DNA of 64,000 bases from Macrotis lagotis (GCF_037893015.1 NC_133658.1:143412860-143476859), one strand, 5' to 3'; shown: positions 1 through 11,460, counted from the first letter of the stretch. The notes: a model not told the origin generated them from the sequence alone. Numbers and translations: made by a program.

Positions 1-1996
1 AATAATTATTAAATAAAAAATAATACATAATAATAATAATGATAACAGGTATCCTTGTTTAAACTCTGATCTTACTGGGAATGCTCCTAGCTATCCTCAT
101 TATAGATGATGCTTCTTGATGGTTTTAGAGAGATACTGCTTATCATTTTAGGGAACATTCCATTTATTCCTATGCTATCCAGAGTTTTTAGTAGGAATGA
201 GTGCTGTACTTTGTCAAAAGCTTTTCCAGCATCTGTTGAGATAATCATGATTTCTGATAGGTTTGTTATTGATATTATGTTGTTAATTTTACTAATACTG
301 AAGCAACAATGTATTACTGGTATAAATCTTGCTTGATCATAGTGTATTATCCTAGTGATAACTTGATGTAATGACTTTGCTAATATTTTATTTAAAATTT
401 TTTCATCCATATTCATTAGGGAAATTGGTCTATAATTTTCTTTCTCTGTTTTGTTTCTTTTTGGTTTAGGTATCAGCACCATATTGGTGTCATAGCAGGA
501 ATTCAACAGACCTTCCTCTTCACCTATTTTTCCAAATAGTTTATATAGAATTGGAATCAGTTGTTCCTTGAATTTTTGGAAGAATTTACTTGTGAATCCA
601 TCTGGCCCTGGAGATTTTTTCTGAGGGAGCTCATTCATTAACTAATGAATTTCTTTTTTTCTGAGATAGGATTATTTAAGCATTTAATTTCCTCTTCTTT
701 TAACCTTGGCACTTTGTATTTTTATAAATATTCATCCATTTCACTTAGATTATCACATTTATTGACATACAGTTGGGCAAAATAGTTCCAAATTATTACT
801 TTAATTTCCTCTCTTCTTTGGTGGTGAATTCACCTTTTTTCATTTTTTTGATACTAGTAATTTGGTTTTCTTCTTTTTAATCAAACTAACCAAAGTTTTA
901 TCTATTTTAGTGGTTTCTTTTAATAAAAACCAGCTTTTGGTTTCACTAATTAGTTCAATAGCTTTCTTGCTTTCAATTTTATTAATTTCACCTTTAATTT
1001 TCAGAATTTCTAATTTGGTATATGATTAGGGATTTTAATTTGTTTTTTTCTCTAATTTTTTTAGTTGCATACTCAGTTCATTAATCTCCTCTTTCTCTAC
1101 TTTTTTTCATGTAAGCATTTAAAGATAATAACTGCTTTGTCTGTATCTCAAAAGTTTTGGTATGTTTTCTCATTGTTGCCATTGTCTTAAATGAAATCAC
1201 TAATTCTTTCTTTGATTTGTTGTTTGATCCACTCATTCTTTAAAACTGGGTTATTCAATTTCCAATAGTTTTAAGCCTATCTCTCTATGGCCTTTTATTG
1301 CATGTGATTTTTATTGCATCATGCTCTGAAAAGGATGCATTCAATATTTCTGTCTTTCTTCATAAGGTTTTTATTCCCTAATACATGGTCAATTTTTGTG
1401 CAGATACAATGTAACACAGAAAAAAATATTTATTCCTTTCTAACCCTATTCAATTTTCTCCAGAGGTTTATCATATCTAAGTTTTCTAACATTCTATACA
1501 CTTCCTTAACTTTCTTCTTGTTTATTTTTTGTTTAGATTTATCTAATTATGAGAAAGGAAGGTTGAAGTCCCCCATCAGTAGAGTTTTGCTTTGGTTTTC
1601 TGTAACTCATTTAGTTTCTCCTCTAAGAATCTGGATACTATATGGTTTGGTGAATACTTGTTTAATATTCAAATTATTTCATTGTCTATGGTACCTTTTA
1701 GGAGGATATAGTTTTCTTTCTTATCTCTTTTAATGAGATCTATTTTTCTAACTACTTTGTCTGAGATAAGGATTGCTACCCCTGTTTTTTTTTCAATTCT
1801 GTTAAGCATAATATATTCTGATCCAACTTCTTACTTTTACTCTGTTTGTATCTCTCTTCTTCAAAAGTGTTTCTTCTAAGCAGCATGTTGTAGGATTCTG
1901 GTTTTCAATCCATACTACTATCTGATTCTGTTTTATAGGAGAGTTCATCCCATTCACATTCAAAGTTAATATTACTAACTCCTTATTGTCCTTCAT
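1..1996 (-). pseudogene. L1 ORF2 fragment: endonuclease and part of reverse transcriptase
   Basis: The start is the methionine at 1996. The first 64 codons (1802-1996) contain LTLNVNGMNSPIKQ, the N-terminal endonuclease strand of L1 ORF2. The frame is then interrupted several times through the endonuclease and linker (about 640-1800). From 638 to 87 there is an open stretch of 183 codons with reverse transcriptase motifs: [26 protein letters not shown] and a motif-A block [10 protein letters not shown] where intact L1s usually have DAEKAFDKIQ. Similarity continues to about position 20. The FADD motif and C-terminal domain would lie beyond the window. Intact L1 ORF2 is about 1,250-1,300 codons, so roughly half is present. 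It is a dead copy. Confidence 0.92.
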
Positions 1997-2480
1997 GCTA
2001 TCTCCTCTCTGTTTGCATTTTTCCCTTCTTTCATCTTATCCCTCCTCCCCTGGTATTTTGTTTCTGAATACCACTTCCCCCTTCTATCCACCCACCACCC
2101 TTCATTTTCTTTTTCTGTTCCCTTTTCCCCTTCATCCTTCCCTCCCTTCTATCAGTCCCTCCTTCCCTTCCCCCCCCCCATTTCTCTCCTAAGATAAATT
2201 TCTAAACTCAACTGAATGTATGTGTTATTTTCTCTTTAAGTCAAATCCAAAAAGGGAAGATTCAGGCAGTTTTCACCTCCTCCCTTCTTTCCCTTTATTG
2301 CAATAGATCCTTTACACCTCTTCATATGATGTAATTTAGTCCATTCAATCTCTCTCTTCCCATCTCTTTATAGTCTCTCCCTTTTTTAAATGGAATAATT
2401 TTTTAAAAATTATTCCCTCAAATTCATGGACATACCATGAATGTACACACCTTCAGCCTAACAATATTCCCTCTAATAGA
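1997..2480 (-). other. L1 inter-ORF spacer, homopurine on the sense strand
   Basis: Between the ORF1 relic and the ORF2 start is a spacer that is almost all A and G on the L1 sense strand (C and T on the plus strand, densest at 2030-2200). Similar spacer sequence recurs at about 34380-34760. Plus-strand open frames here (for example 1986-2192) are low-complexity artefacts. Confidence 0.75.
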
Positions 2481-3600
2481 GCTACAATTCTCAAGAGTTA
2501 TGAGAATCTTCCTCCCAGATGGGGATGTAATGAGTTTAATCTTATTGAAAAAAAGTTTTTTCTTTTCCCCTGTTTACCTTTTCATGAATCTCTTGAATCT
2601 CCTATTTGAAGATCAAATTTTCTGTTCAGTTTTGGCCTTTTCATCAAAAGAATTTGAAAGTCACTTATTTCATTAAATGTCCATTTCTTCCCCTGAAAGA
2701 GAAAGATCAGTTTTGTTGGATATTTGATTCTTGGTTATAATCCAAGCTCCCTTGCTCTCCAGAAAATCATATTCCAGGCCCATCGATCCCTTAATGTTAA
2801 TGCAGTCAGTCCTATGTAATCCTAACTATGATTCCTTGATGTTTGAATTGTTTCTTTCTGGATGATTGCAGAATTTTCTCCTTGATCTGATAATTCTTGA
2901 GTTTGGCCAAAATATTCCTTGGTGTTTTTATTTTATCATCTCTTTCAGGAGGTGATCAATAGATTCCTTCAATGACTATTTTACCCTCTAGTTTCAGGAC
3001 ATCAGGGCAGTTCTCCTTAACTATATCCTAAAGAATAAAGTCAAAGTTCTTTTTTTTATCAAGGTTTTCAAGTAGTTCTGTATCTATTTTCCAGATCAGT
3101 TGTTTTACTAATGAGGTATTTTACATTTTCTTCTATTTTTTTCATTTTTTGATTTTGTTTAAAAGATTCTTGGTGTCTCATAAAGTCATTAGCTTCCTCA
3201 GATTCCAATCTATTTTTCAGAGAGGGATTTTCTCCAATTAGCTTTTGCATCTCCTTTTCAATTTGCTCAATTCTATTTTTAAAGGAGTTATCTTTTCCCA
3301 TTTTTGCCCAATTGTGCTTTTGAGGGAGTTATTTTCTTTTTGCATTTATCCAATTGTATTTTTAAAAGATTTGCTTTCTTCTGGCATTTTTTTGTCATAA
3401 GATATAATTTTCTCTTGCATTTCTTTTCTCAATTTTTCCAATTGATTTTTAAACTCCTTTTCAATCTCTTCTAGGAAGTCTTTCTGAGCTGGAGACCAAT
3501 TCATATACTCCTCTGAAGCTTCACATTTAGTTTTCCTTCTGTCATCATTTTCTGAGCTAGTATCCTTATTTTCAAGGTAACATTCAAAAGACCCTGCATT
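2480..3600 (-). pseudogene. L1 ORF1 relic (coiled-coil nucleic-acid chaperone)
   Basis: The longest open piece, 3068-3301 on the minus strand, is rich in K, E, N and Q with heptad-like spacing (KNRIEQIEKEMQKL), as in the coiled coil of L1 ORF1p. Downstream, about 2560-3060, frame-shifted pieces match the conserved C-terminal part, including a region like the 'ITKNQISNKTDLSL' tail seen in marsupial L1s. Several stops and frameshifts break it. The true start is uncertain, around 3560-3600. In a live element the product coats L1 RNA in the cytoplasm. Confidence 0.75.
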
Positions 3601-4278
3601 GTGCTGCCTTTTTTCATTTTGGGATGTTTGCTTTCCCTAGAGTATTATTTTAGGGAGGGGCTGGGTAAGACTTTCAATGTTGAGAACCTTATAGGCCTTG
3701 CTCACTGGAGTTAGTAATTAAGGAGTTCACTCAGTGGACTAACCAGTGAGGAATGCCAGAAGTTTCCTCTGGATTGTCTGTGTGGAGGGTGTCAACAGCC
3801 CATTCCCTAGGTCTGGGGCTGAACCTTGGCTATCCTCAAGCAACCCAGTCACTGGGCTAAGTGGTCAGGGCTAGAAAAGCCAGAGGCTCTCTAGTGCTGG
3901 GGAAGCCCTGCCATCCAGACCAGTTGAGCAGGCCTAATGGGTATCCTGGGCAGCTGTACTGGAGCTCTCCCAATTTTTTCACTGGAGTTGTCCCAGTTTG
4001 CTTGCTAGAGCTCTCCCAGTCTGCCATGAATACTGCAAATGCTTTGTTTCTCACCTCCACAATTCTCAAGTTAGTTTCCTAGACTCACCTTGCTGCCTGT
4101 GTGCTGGGTCTCTGCTCTTTGCCTGGTCACTCCCACACTCACTGGAAGATGTTCTTTTATGGGTTCTGTCAATCTGAAATCTATTAGGAGGCTTGATTCA
4201 TGTCAGTTCTGAGGGAAAGCCAGTAGAGTTTAAAACAATGACTGGCTTCTCTCCACCATCTCGACTGGAAGTCCCTTC
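3600..4278 (-). promoter_or_regulatory. L1 5' untranslated / internal promoter region
   Basis: This is the G+C-richer stretch between the 5' terminus of the L1 and its ORF1 relic. L1 5' regions act as internal RNA polymerase II promoters; activity here is inferred only from position. Overlapping open frames on both strands (3857-4069 minus, 3861-4082 plus) show no recognisable domain. Confidence 0.55.
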
Positions 4279-4309
4279 TTCCTCTAATTCCTAAAATGCA
4301 TGGTATTTA

Positions 4310-4665
4310 CCAGAGGTGTCAAATTCAGAAAGACATTGAGCAAAACCTTACATAAGTATATCTTCATCTACAATGGATTCACATTTATTAAGAAGGCAAC
4401 ATATTAACATTTTCTATTATGTTATTTTTAGCTTAAGTATTTCTCACTTGTAATTTTAGTAAAAAAAATCATTTATTCAAATCATAGCATAGTAGAAATA
4501 AAAGAAAGTATACATAGGAAAATATATACCAGACCCTGAATAAGAGATAGTTCAGCTCAATCACAAAAAGAATGTTTTTGATCTCACCCAATTGCATTTT
4601 TATCTCTTCAGGCTGCACTTCTGCAATATTGCAACTGCAATATAGATATCATGTTTTCCACTTCT
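4310..4665. mobile_element. Possible hAT-type DNA transposon fragment, interrupted
   Basis: The stretch begins with 'agaggtgtcaaattc', resembling the terminal inverted repeat of non-autonomous hAT-like elements in marsupials. 4385-4470 and 4580-4660 resemble their AT-rich interior. About 100 bases in the middle (4480-4575) do not fit and may be an insertion. The far terminal repeat is not clear. Confidence 0.4.
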
Positions 4666-4879
4666 GGTATAAAAGTTAGAATTTAGACCTTGATCTCCTA
4701 AAATATGAATTTGAATTCTAGTACTAACTGTTGGTCCAGGAGTTAATGACTTCATATTTCTGAGTCTCAGGGACTCATTTGGAAATGACATAGCTTCCTC
4801 ACAAGACTTTTGTCCATAATATTGCAATTCAATTTGTTACTAATAGTCTTCATTATGGCAGAAGAGGGACCCTGGGTTC

Positions 4880-5040
4880 TCAGACTCACAAAATCTCAGA
4901 GTCAGAAGAATCTCAAAGATTCTTTCCTAACTTATATAAAAGAAATGCCCTTTCCAAAAGATATTTGAGTGATATTTTAGCAAAGCACATATTGTTGCAG
5001 GTTCTGACTCATTTCTTGAGGTCCTCAGGCCATAGTAACC
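4880..5040 (-). mobile_element. CR1/L3-like 3' end fragment
   Basis: The plus strand reads like the reverse complement of a CR1/L3 3' end (aatctcagagtcagaagaatctcaaag pattern). It is strongly decayed. Confidence 0.4.
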
Positions 5041-5182
5041 TTACTCCTAAGACCAATCATGACTGTCCACAATTGTCCTCTATCTGATAGCCCTGGAGGT
5101 GCCTCCACTTAGTCATGCCGTCTGATTGATTGGTAAGTCTTTGGCCCAGACTTCCATTTCCTAAGGTATCCAGATGATGCCA

Positions 5183-5438
5183 GGGGCACCTAGGTGGTAC
5201 AGTGGATAGAGTACTGGGCCTGGAGTCAAGAAGGCTCATCTTCCTGAGTTCAGATATGACCTCATACACTTATCAGCTGTGAAACCCTGGAAAAGTTATT
5301 TAGCCCTAGTTGCCTCTGTTTCTCATCTATAAAATGAGTTGGAGAAGGAAATGGCAAAACACTCCAGTATCTTTGCCAAGAAAACCCCAAATGGGGTCAC
5401 CACAAGTCAGACACAACTAAATCAACTCAACAACAAGC
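5183..5438 (+). mobile_element. MAR1 CORE-SINE, near full length
   Basis: A tRNA-related head ('caccTAGGTGGTACAGTGG' type) is followed by the CORE block (tctcatctataaaatgagt) and the MAR1 3' region ending in 'actaaatcaactcaacaaca'. All parts are in order. The copy is moderately diverged. The plus-strand frame 5339-5539 is part of it. Confidence 0.9.
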
Positions 5439-5934
5439 AGGCAATGCTCACTTCATATCTAACTCCACTCTTCACTCTAAATTTCTCCACTCTCTTGCCA
5501 GCAAACAGGCAATTTCTCCTGGCCTACTTCATGCCTTGACAACTTTCTAGGTCCTCTTTATGGCTTGTTTTCTTGTACTGGAACATAAGTTCTTTGAGAA
5601 TAGAAAGAAATTTTCTTTGCTTGTCTTTGAATCTCTAGTACTTAACATAATTTCTTAACATAGGAACATTAAGTTTCTCTTCATTTATCATTTATTATTT
5701 ATCTTCCAAATTGTAAAGATTTTTGGTATGGACATGACAGCTGACTTTGTCTGATCCCTGAGTATCATCTTGTCCAAGTTTGGAGATTTCTTTTTTAAGA
5801 AGCTGGTCATCACAACATTTTTTATGATAACCTTTTAATATGTAACTGAGATGCAGCAGGATTATAATTTGATTTATGAAAGGCATACACATACCATTGA
5901 AACCCCAGATTTTTTGAAATATCATTATTCATAA

Positions 5935-6155
5935 AGTCAGAGAATCATAACTTTTGATCTGGAAGGGACCTTAGAAGTTTTCTAGTATAACTTATCCCCC
6001 ATTTTTGATAGATAAGAAAACTAAGATCCCCACAGGTTAAGCAACTTTCCCAGAGTAACATGGGTAGTAAGCAGAAAAGGATAGAATTCAAATCTAGGCC
6101 CTTCAAAGCAAGTTCTCTCTCCATAACACTTTGCTATTAAAAAAATCTGTTCAAT
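5935..6155 (-). mobile_element. MIR-type CORE-SINE with CR1-like tail
   Basis: The plus strand reads 'gatctggaagggacctta', then 'aagaaaactaagatcc' and a decayed tRNA-like head, the reverse of a CORE-SINE whose 3' tail looks CR1/L3-derived. Old copy. Confidence 0.7.
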
Positions 6156-6159
6156 TAAG

Positions 6160-6757
6160 TTGCTCAAATAAATTTTTCATTTTTCTTCCAAGAGATTAGT
6201 CAGCCTTTTGGAACTCACAATTTTTTTCTAAAAGCCCAGAATTTCTAAAGCTAATCTTAACATTAATTATATCCATAACTGGGGGTGGTGTTTGAGGGGA
6301 GTTGGTCAGATCTTTGCCTGAGGCATCATCATTGGGGAAGGGGCTAACTTCATTCCCACATTAGTCCACAGACTTTTCTCCTTGTGACTTGAGTTTCACA
6401 ATCTAATGACCTGTCTTCCAATGGGAGTTACATTAAAAAGGCAGGACCTAGTAGAGGGAAAGGAAATGGGATTGTAGGCTGACAAAGTAAAGAGAAGGGA
6501 ATAGAACACCCCCCTCTAACTACAATTATCTCCCCTTTCCCCCTCCAAAAAAAAAGTTTTTGTACTATTGCTGTCCAATCTCCCACCCTCCTTCACAACT
6601 GTTTTTTCCAGATTTAAAAATAATAATAGTTACACCTCTAATAACCTTCTCCCAGGACTTTAATTCCCATCTTCTGAATTTCACACATTTTCTGAATTCA
6701 GGAGAACTTTGTTTCAAGTGTTCTTCATGTGTTCTACTTTATCTTTTGTTCTCAATT
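6160..6757. other. Unassigned stretch
   Basis: AT-rich sequence with short pyrimidine tracts. I recognise no repeat family. The plus-strand frame 6560-6784 shows no domain and runs into L2. Confidence 0.4.
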
Positions 6758-7185
6758 AAGTTCCATCCAATAAACATTTGTTAATCCTCTCTTTATGTGT
6801 CTATGTATGTGTTTAAGTGCATGCATACGAGACACAGTGTTGAGTGCCAAATTATAAACATAAAAATGATATGCCCTCTGCCCTTAAGTGCATGTGTGAT
6901 TAGGGGAGATATCTTAGTTATATGAATAAATAAAGTCAAGTTCATTTGAAGAAAAGGAAATCAGGAAAGACTCCATATAGAAGAAGAAAATAGAATTGGG
7001 TCTTGAAGAAAGTTAGGGACTCAAAAAGACAGAGGTGAGAAATCCAGCAACATGGTACTGACTGTGCAAAGACATAATGAAGAAATACTAAGTTCAGAGA
7101 AAAACTAACAGGCCAACCTGAAGAGAATGCCTATGTTTAAATAGGAGTGCGTGAAATAAATCTGAAAGGGAAGGTTGAAAGTAAT
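6758..7185 (-). mobile_element. L2 LINE 3' end, antisense
   Basis: It starts with the reversed L2 terminus ('aataaacatttgttaa') and continues with the reversed C-terminal and 3' region (ggtcttgaagaaagttaggg and onward). It is heavily diverged, as expected of L2. Confidence 0.65.
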
Positions 7186-7189
7186 AACT

Positions 7190-7405
7190 AGTAATAATTA
7201 ATACTTCTACAACACTTTAAAGTCTGAAAAGCAGCTTCTATTATTTCATCTGATCTACATATAAAGCCTGTGAACTATTTTTACAGATAATAACAGGTGC
7301 TATTATCCCCACTTGCAGATGGGGAGGCTGAAGTTCATAAATATTAAGTGAATTGTCCAGGGTCACACAACTTAAATATCAGAGATAACATTTCAAAACC
7401 ATCTC
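7190..7405 (-). mobile_element. MIR SINE, antisense
   Basis: The plus strand shows 'acaacactttaaagtctg', 'tattatccccacttgcagat' and 'ccagggtcacacaactt', the reversed MIR tail, CORE and tRNA-like head. Confidence 0.75.
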
Positions 7406-7689
7406 TTGCCTGACTACAGGTTGAATACAATTTCTCCTATTCTATATTGCTTACTGACAAGAAATGACTTCAAATATCAGATTGGGAGTTTACATTCATA
7501 TATTGTGAAGATTGTAACAAAGCATTTGAGAGCAATCTCTCCTGTCATTCTTGTATATAAGAAGGGGAAAGATGGGCAGACCAATCAATCAGGTGAACTC
7601 AAAATTCAATCAATGACTAGATCCAAAAAACTGTCACTAATAATATTATTATTGTATTAACTTGGAAGGAGGTCTCTAGTGCAGGGCCT

Positions 7690-8470
7690 TGGGGATTTGA
7701 ATTTTGTTCTGTGAAAACTTTTATCAATGAAAAAGAAAATGTTTAAATGATGCACTTATTCAATTTGTAGAGGATACAAAACTACAATGGATTACTTTAA
7801 ACATTGGATGACAGAGTTGAGATCCAGACAAATATCAACAGGCTAGAATATTCAGGTTGAATCTAACAAGGCGAAATTCAGACAAGATAATTGTAATGTC
7901 TTATACTTGGTCTCAAAAAGTCAATAGCTAGATACAAGATGTAAGAGAAGCAGCTAGATAACAGTTTTCCTGAAAAGGATTCTCAGTTCAATATGAATCA
8001 ACAGTGGGATATGACAGCCAAGAAAATTAATACCAACTGAAGCTGAATTAAGAGAGGCATAGTATCTAGGACTAGAACTGTGCTCTGCCACAAGAAGGCT
8101 ACATTTAGAATTTTTAAAAGAACATTGATAAGCTAGAGATTGTCCAGAGGAGGGCAAGCAGCAATGTAGATGGATCTTCAGATCTTTCAGAAGTAGTTAG
8201 AGGGTTCAGACATATTCTGATTGACCCTGTAAAACAAAACTAGGAGTCATAGTTGGAATTTGAAAAACCAAATTTAGGTTTGATGTATGGGGTGGGGGGA
8301 ACTTTCTAACAATTAGAGCTATCCAAAAATCAAATGATTTACCTAATTTGTTGCTGGGCTGATCCTTATTGGTGTACAAGCAGAGGCTGATTAATCACTG
8401 GTCTGGTATGTTAGAGAGGGGATTTTCAGCAATGGTTTGAATTGGATGGCCTCTGAAGTTCCTCCAAATT
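7690..8470 (+). mobile_element. CR1/L3 LINE 3' end, about 780 bases, sense
   Basis: Ordered matches to the C-terminal and 3' region of CR1/L3 are visible: 'gtagaggatacaaaactac', 'caacaggctagaatattcag', 'atgaatcaacagtgggatatg', 'attgataagctagagattgt', 'cagaggagggcaagcagca', 'aactttctaacaattagagc' and the terminal 'gatggcctctgaagttcctc'. It is colinear over the full length with scattered changes. This is one of the longest CR1 relics in the window. Confidence 0.8.
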
Positions 8471-8479
8471 TAGTTTAAA

Positions 8480-8664
8480 AAGTTCACTCCAGGTCAACCT
8501 CTCCAATTCAAGTTGTCCCTTCTCTCATGACCCTGTTAAACCTGCTCCAATTCCCAACCTTATCCCATGTGTTTTGTTTTCTATTCCCTTTCCAGAATCT
8601 CTAATCTGCTGCCATCATGGCAATTTTTTCTCTTTTGAGGTTTATTCCATCCATCTATGTCACT
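8480..8664. other. Unassigned stretch
   Basis: Pyrimidine-rich sequence that may be a very decayed L2, but I cannot place it. Confidence 0.3.
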
Positions 8665-9478
8665 TCACTGAATTCAGTTCTATAAGAGTTTAAGCTCCTA
8701 CTATATTATGTGAGGCAATGGGGTCACAAAGATAAAAAATGAACCCATCCCTGCATGAGATGAACCTTATATTCTCTAAAGGAACCACAACATATATGCC
8801 TGTGGTTATCAAAGGGTGTTCCACAAGTTGCACTAAGTGTGCCATGAAAATTTGGATGTTGCAGATAAAAAGAAAATGTACACATAATTTTGTTTAGTAT
8901 AAATTTACTTACCCAGAATACATAGCAATTGCAAAATAAACCAAACTTGCCTATCAGATATACATAATAATTTCAAAACACACTAGATCATGAACTCATA
9001 AAGATCTCAACAAAAATGACTGCTTTTAGTAAAGAGAAACTGCACATTCTATAATCTCCCAACTGTCTTGAAATCCTGCTGACTTACATGTCCAGTGTAC
9101 CAGAATTCCTTACTGCAAACAATATTATGGCCTGAAGGGAGAAAAAGGTTTAACTACCACTGATGAACACAGATAAGTAAATGATAAATATATGCTAATG
9201 ACTAGGGGAATCTAGAAAGGATTCTTGTAGGAGGTAGCACCTGAACTGAACCTTGATTACAGTGAGGAGTTCCAAGAGGCAAAGGTAAATGAGGACAACA
9301 TTCCAAGATTGAGAGACAATCTATAAAAGCATGTAGGAGACAGAATGTTTTGTACAAGAAAGAAAGAGTAGGTCAGTTTGGCTGGACTTAAGTATATGAG
9401 GGGAAGTAATGTGTGATCAGCCTGGAAAGATAGGCTCAAGGCAGATTGAAAGACTCTAAATGACAAATAGAAAAGGTT
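8665..9478 (-). mobile_element. L2 LINE 3' region, antisense, split by a DNA element
   Basis: 8665-8795 is the reversed L2 3' end and 9163-9478 continues the reversed L2 body ('gaggtagcacctgaactga', 'tgaggacaacattccaagat', 'gagacagaatgttttgtac'). The 363 bases between belong to a hAT-like insertion. The minus-strand frame 9257-9466 follows L2 and is not a gene. Confidence 0.7.
8800..9162. mobile_element. Non-autonomous hAT-like (Charlie/MER5-type) DNA element
   Basis: The left end 'tgtggttatcaaaggg' and the reversed right end 'cagtggtagttaaacct' form imperfect terminal inverted repeats of the hAT-Charlie kind (typical cagtggttctcaaa). The interior is AT-rich and non-coding. It sits inside an L2. 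I could not find a clean 8-bp target-site duplication. Confidence 0.55.
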
Positions 9479-9559
9479 TCTTTGCCTAGAGGCAAAAGGG
9501 AGTCACAAGTTTCAAGAGTCTGTCTTTGTTGAAGAGCCTACCAGTCTCTTTTGACAGAG

Positions 9560-9770
9560 TTCAGGTCCCGGCTCATTGCCTTCCTCTCAGCTCCTACCCC
9601 TACTCTCGTACTTATGGACTTCAGTACACATTTTGACATACTCTTCAACAAACCTGGGCTCAATTTTCCTCAACTCTCAACATCTTCAATTCACTTTGGG
9701 AATGATAAAGAAGGCCAAGCCTTAAGTCTCATCATCACCTTTCACTGCAATGTTTAATAATATAGCGTAC
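9560..9770 (+). mobile_element. L2 LINE, endonuclease segment, sense
   Basis: A plus-strand open stretch (9551-9757) contains MDFSTHFDILFNKPGLNF, resembling the 'DFNIHFDNPSN' region of L2 endonuclease, followed by a decayed counterpart of the L2 'GHTLDLVIT' block. It is a fragment only. Confidence 0.6.
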
Positions 9771-10700
9771 AATATAAATGCATGGCGGTACGACATCTGC
9801 ACAGAGGGACTCAACTGGTGCCTTCATCCCAGGACAGTGAGAAGGATGTGTAAAAGAAATCACTTGGAGAAATTGTGAAGTTCACATGGCTCTTCTGTAT
9901 TGGATCTAGATGACTGTATGAAGAGGAGGATCTCTGATTGGCTGCAGAGACATTCAAAACAGGTCTATCAGCTTCAGCTGCTTTCACCTCTGCCTCATTT
10001 GATCTTGAAGGAATTTCAGTAACTCTTTTAATCATGGCACCTAGTGTGCAACCATGATATAAGGGAAAAGATCTTGGAGTCTTCCACCCATCTAAGGCCA
10101 TATGACTAAAATCTTTGACCTCTGTGTTTGTTATTTTTCCATTCTAAGTGAAGGGATTGCAACCTAGTGAATTTGAAAAAGTCTAGAAAGAACATTGTAC
10201 TCCCAAGATCTAAAAGACTGAGTTCCAGAAGCATTGCAGCATCAATGACTCACAGAGCAAGAGGTGACCTTCAGGACCGATCTTTGGGACACCAGGCCAT
10301 CAGAAACTGAGAAAAGGTCTCATACAGTAATCATGTCCCAACAAGACATGAACTTGTTTGGAAATAATGCTAAGTAGAAACTGAGAAAAATTATAAGTCT
10401 ACTTCCACTTAGACACTGAGGTGTTATCAAACAGAATATGCCCCCAAGATATTGAAAGAAATGTGTTTTTTTAATAGTATTCTTACTATGCCATAAAGTA
10501 AATATCCCTTATAAAGGCAAATTGATGCTAAGTGGTTAAATGAAAGAGGCACTAATAACTGGTGCTTAACAATGGAGTCTAGCCAGTGGGGGCTCAACCT
10601 ATTGAGAGAAGAAAAGAGACAGTCACAAATTTTTCAAGATTCCCTAGAATCCTGAGATTAGATTAATTTAACAACTCACGTAAAGAGAGCTAAGGAGCCT
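9771..10700. other. Unassigned stretch with a 96-codon minus-strand frame
   Basis: I recognise no repeat here. The minus-strand open frame 9811-10101 has no signal peptide, membrane segment or motif that I know, no splice structure that I can defend, and a length expected by chance. Confidence 0.35.
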
Positions 10701-10704
10701 TCAC

Positions 10705-11060
10705 ACTATATAAAGAACGCAAGACTTGGAACCAGCAAAACTCTAGTTGTGAATCTAACTCTGATACTATCTGTGTGAATGGTCAAATTATTTAAATTTG
10801 CTGAGCCTCCATTTCCTCATCAATAACATAATCAGTAACACTCAAGAAACTTACCTGATAAAATTGTGTTCTTGAACTTAAATAAGTTTAAGAAGCAAAA
10901 TGGCACACTTTATAGAGTTCTTGACCTTGAGTTAGGACACTGGCTTCCTTATTTGGAAAATAGAGAGGATAATAGTGGGTTACTTCATACTTCCTAAGGT
11001 TGTAATGAAAATTGTTATAAAAACGTAAAACACTGTATTCAAAAACCAAATTATTAATTA
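10705..11060 (+). mobile_element. Two decayed MIR SINE copies
   Basis: 10705-10860 and 10905-11060 each show a weak tRNA-like head followed by CORE (catttcctcatcaataacat; ttatttggaaaatagagagg) and a MIR tail. Old and much diverged. Confidence 0.6.
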
Positions 11061-11074
11061 CTGTTCCCTATGAC

Positions 11075-11460
11075 CCTTATTGATCATGATTTTCTGTCTT
11101 TCCATCTTCATCTCATTCTTTCCAAACCAATGTTTGGCACTTACTATGTCCCTCCATTTCTTTCTATTCTCCTAATCTATCACCCCTCCATAGTAATATA
11201 TATATGTATATATGTATATATATATATGCATGTATATATATACATACATTACTATATATATACTCATATATATTACTATATATATATATATATATATGTA
11301 TGTATATTATACACTCCTTATCCTAATTTGAAGGACTTCTACAATCTGGCTCCAGTTTACCTTTCCAAACCTATTTCACATTACTTCCCTTCAACTATTC
11401 TACATCCTAATCCAACTGGTGATTCTTGACCATTTTAATGACATACTGTCTTCTACCACT
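11075..11460 (+). mobile_element. L2 LINE fragment, sense, interrupted by an AT microsatellite
   Basis: After the microsatellite, 'cttctacaatctggctccag' and 'tttcacattacttcccttca' match the L2 C-terminal coding region. The pyrimidine-rich left flank (11085-11190) fits poorly but may be the same copy. The frame 11070-11429 runs through the microsatellite and is spurious. Confidence 0.6.
11195..11310. repeat. (TA)n / (TATG)n microsatellite
   Basis: About 115 bases of alternating A/T with interspersed tatg units. It may be cruciform-prone. Confidence 0.95.

Larger units (their letters stand above)
1..4278 (-). mobile_element. L1 LINE, antisense, 5' part to mid ORF2, cut by window edge
   Basis: Read on the minus strand this is an L1 from its 5' end (about 4278) through a 5' region, ORF1, a purine-rich spacer and the first half of ORF2, leaving the window at position 1. 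The 5' terminus has the 'gatggtggagag' stretch I associate with marsupial L1 starts. Endonuclease and reverse transcriptase sequence follow. The copy is broken in both ORFs and so is old. The 3' half and any target-site duplication lie outside the window. Confidence 0.92.

Noticed and set aside
87-638. 183-codon minus-strand open frame as a host gene
   Set aside because: It is the reverse transcriptase part of a broken L1 ORF2; RPISL, LIPKP and the motif-A block are plain.
9811-10101. 96-codon minus-strand frame as a gene or processed pseudogene
   Set aside because: No recognisable protein family, no poly(A) tract and no flanking duplication.
11070-11429. 119-codon plus-strand frame with tyrosine/isoleucine repeats
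   Set aside because: It reads through an AT microsatellite between L2 pieces.
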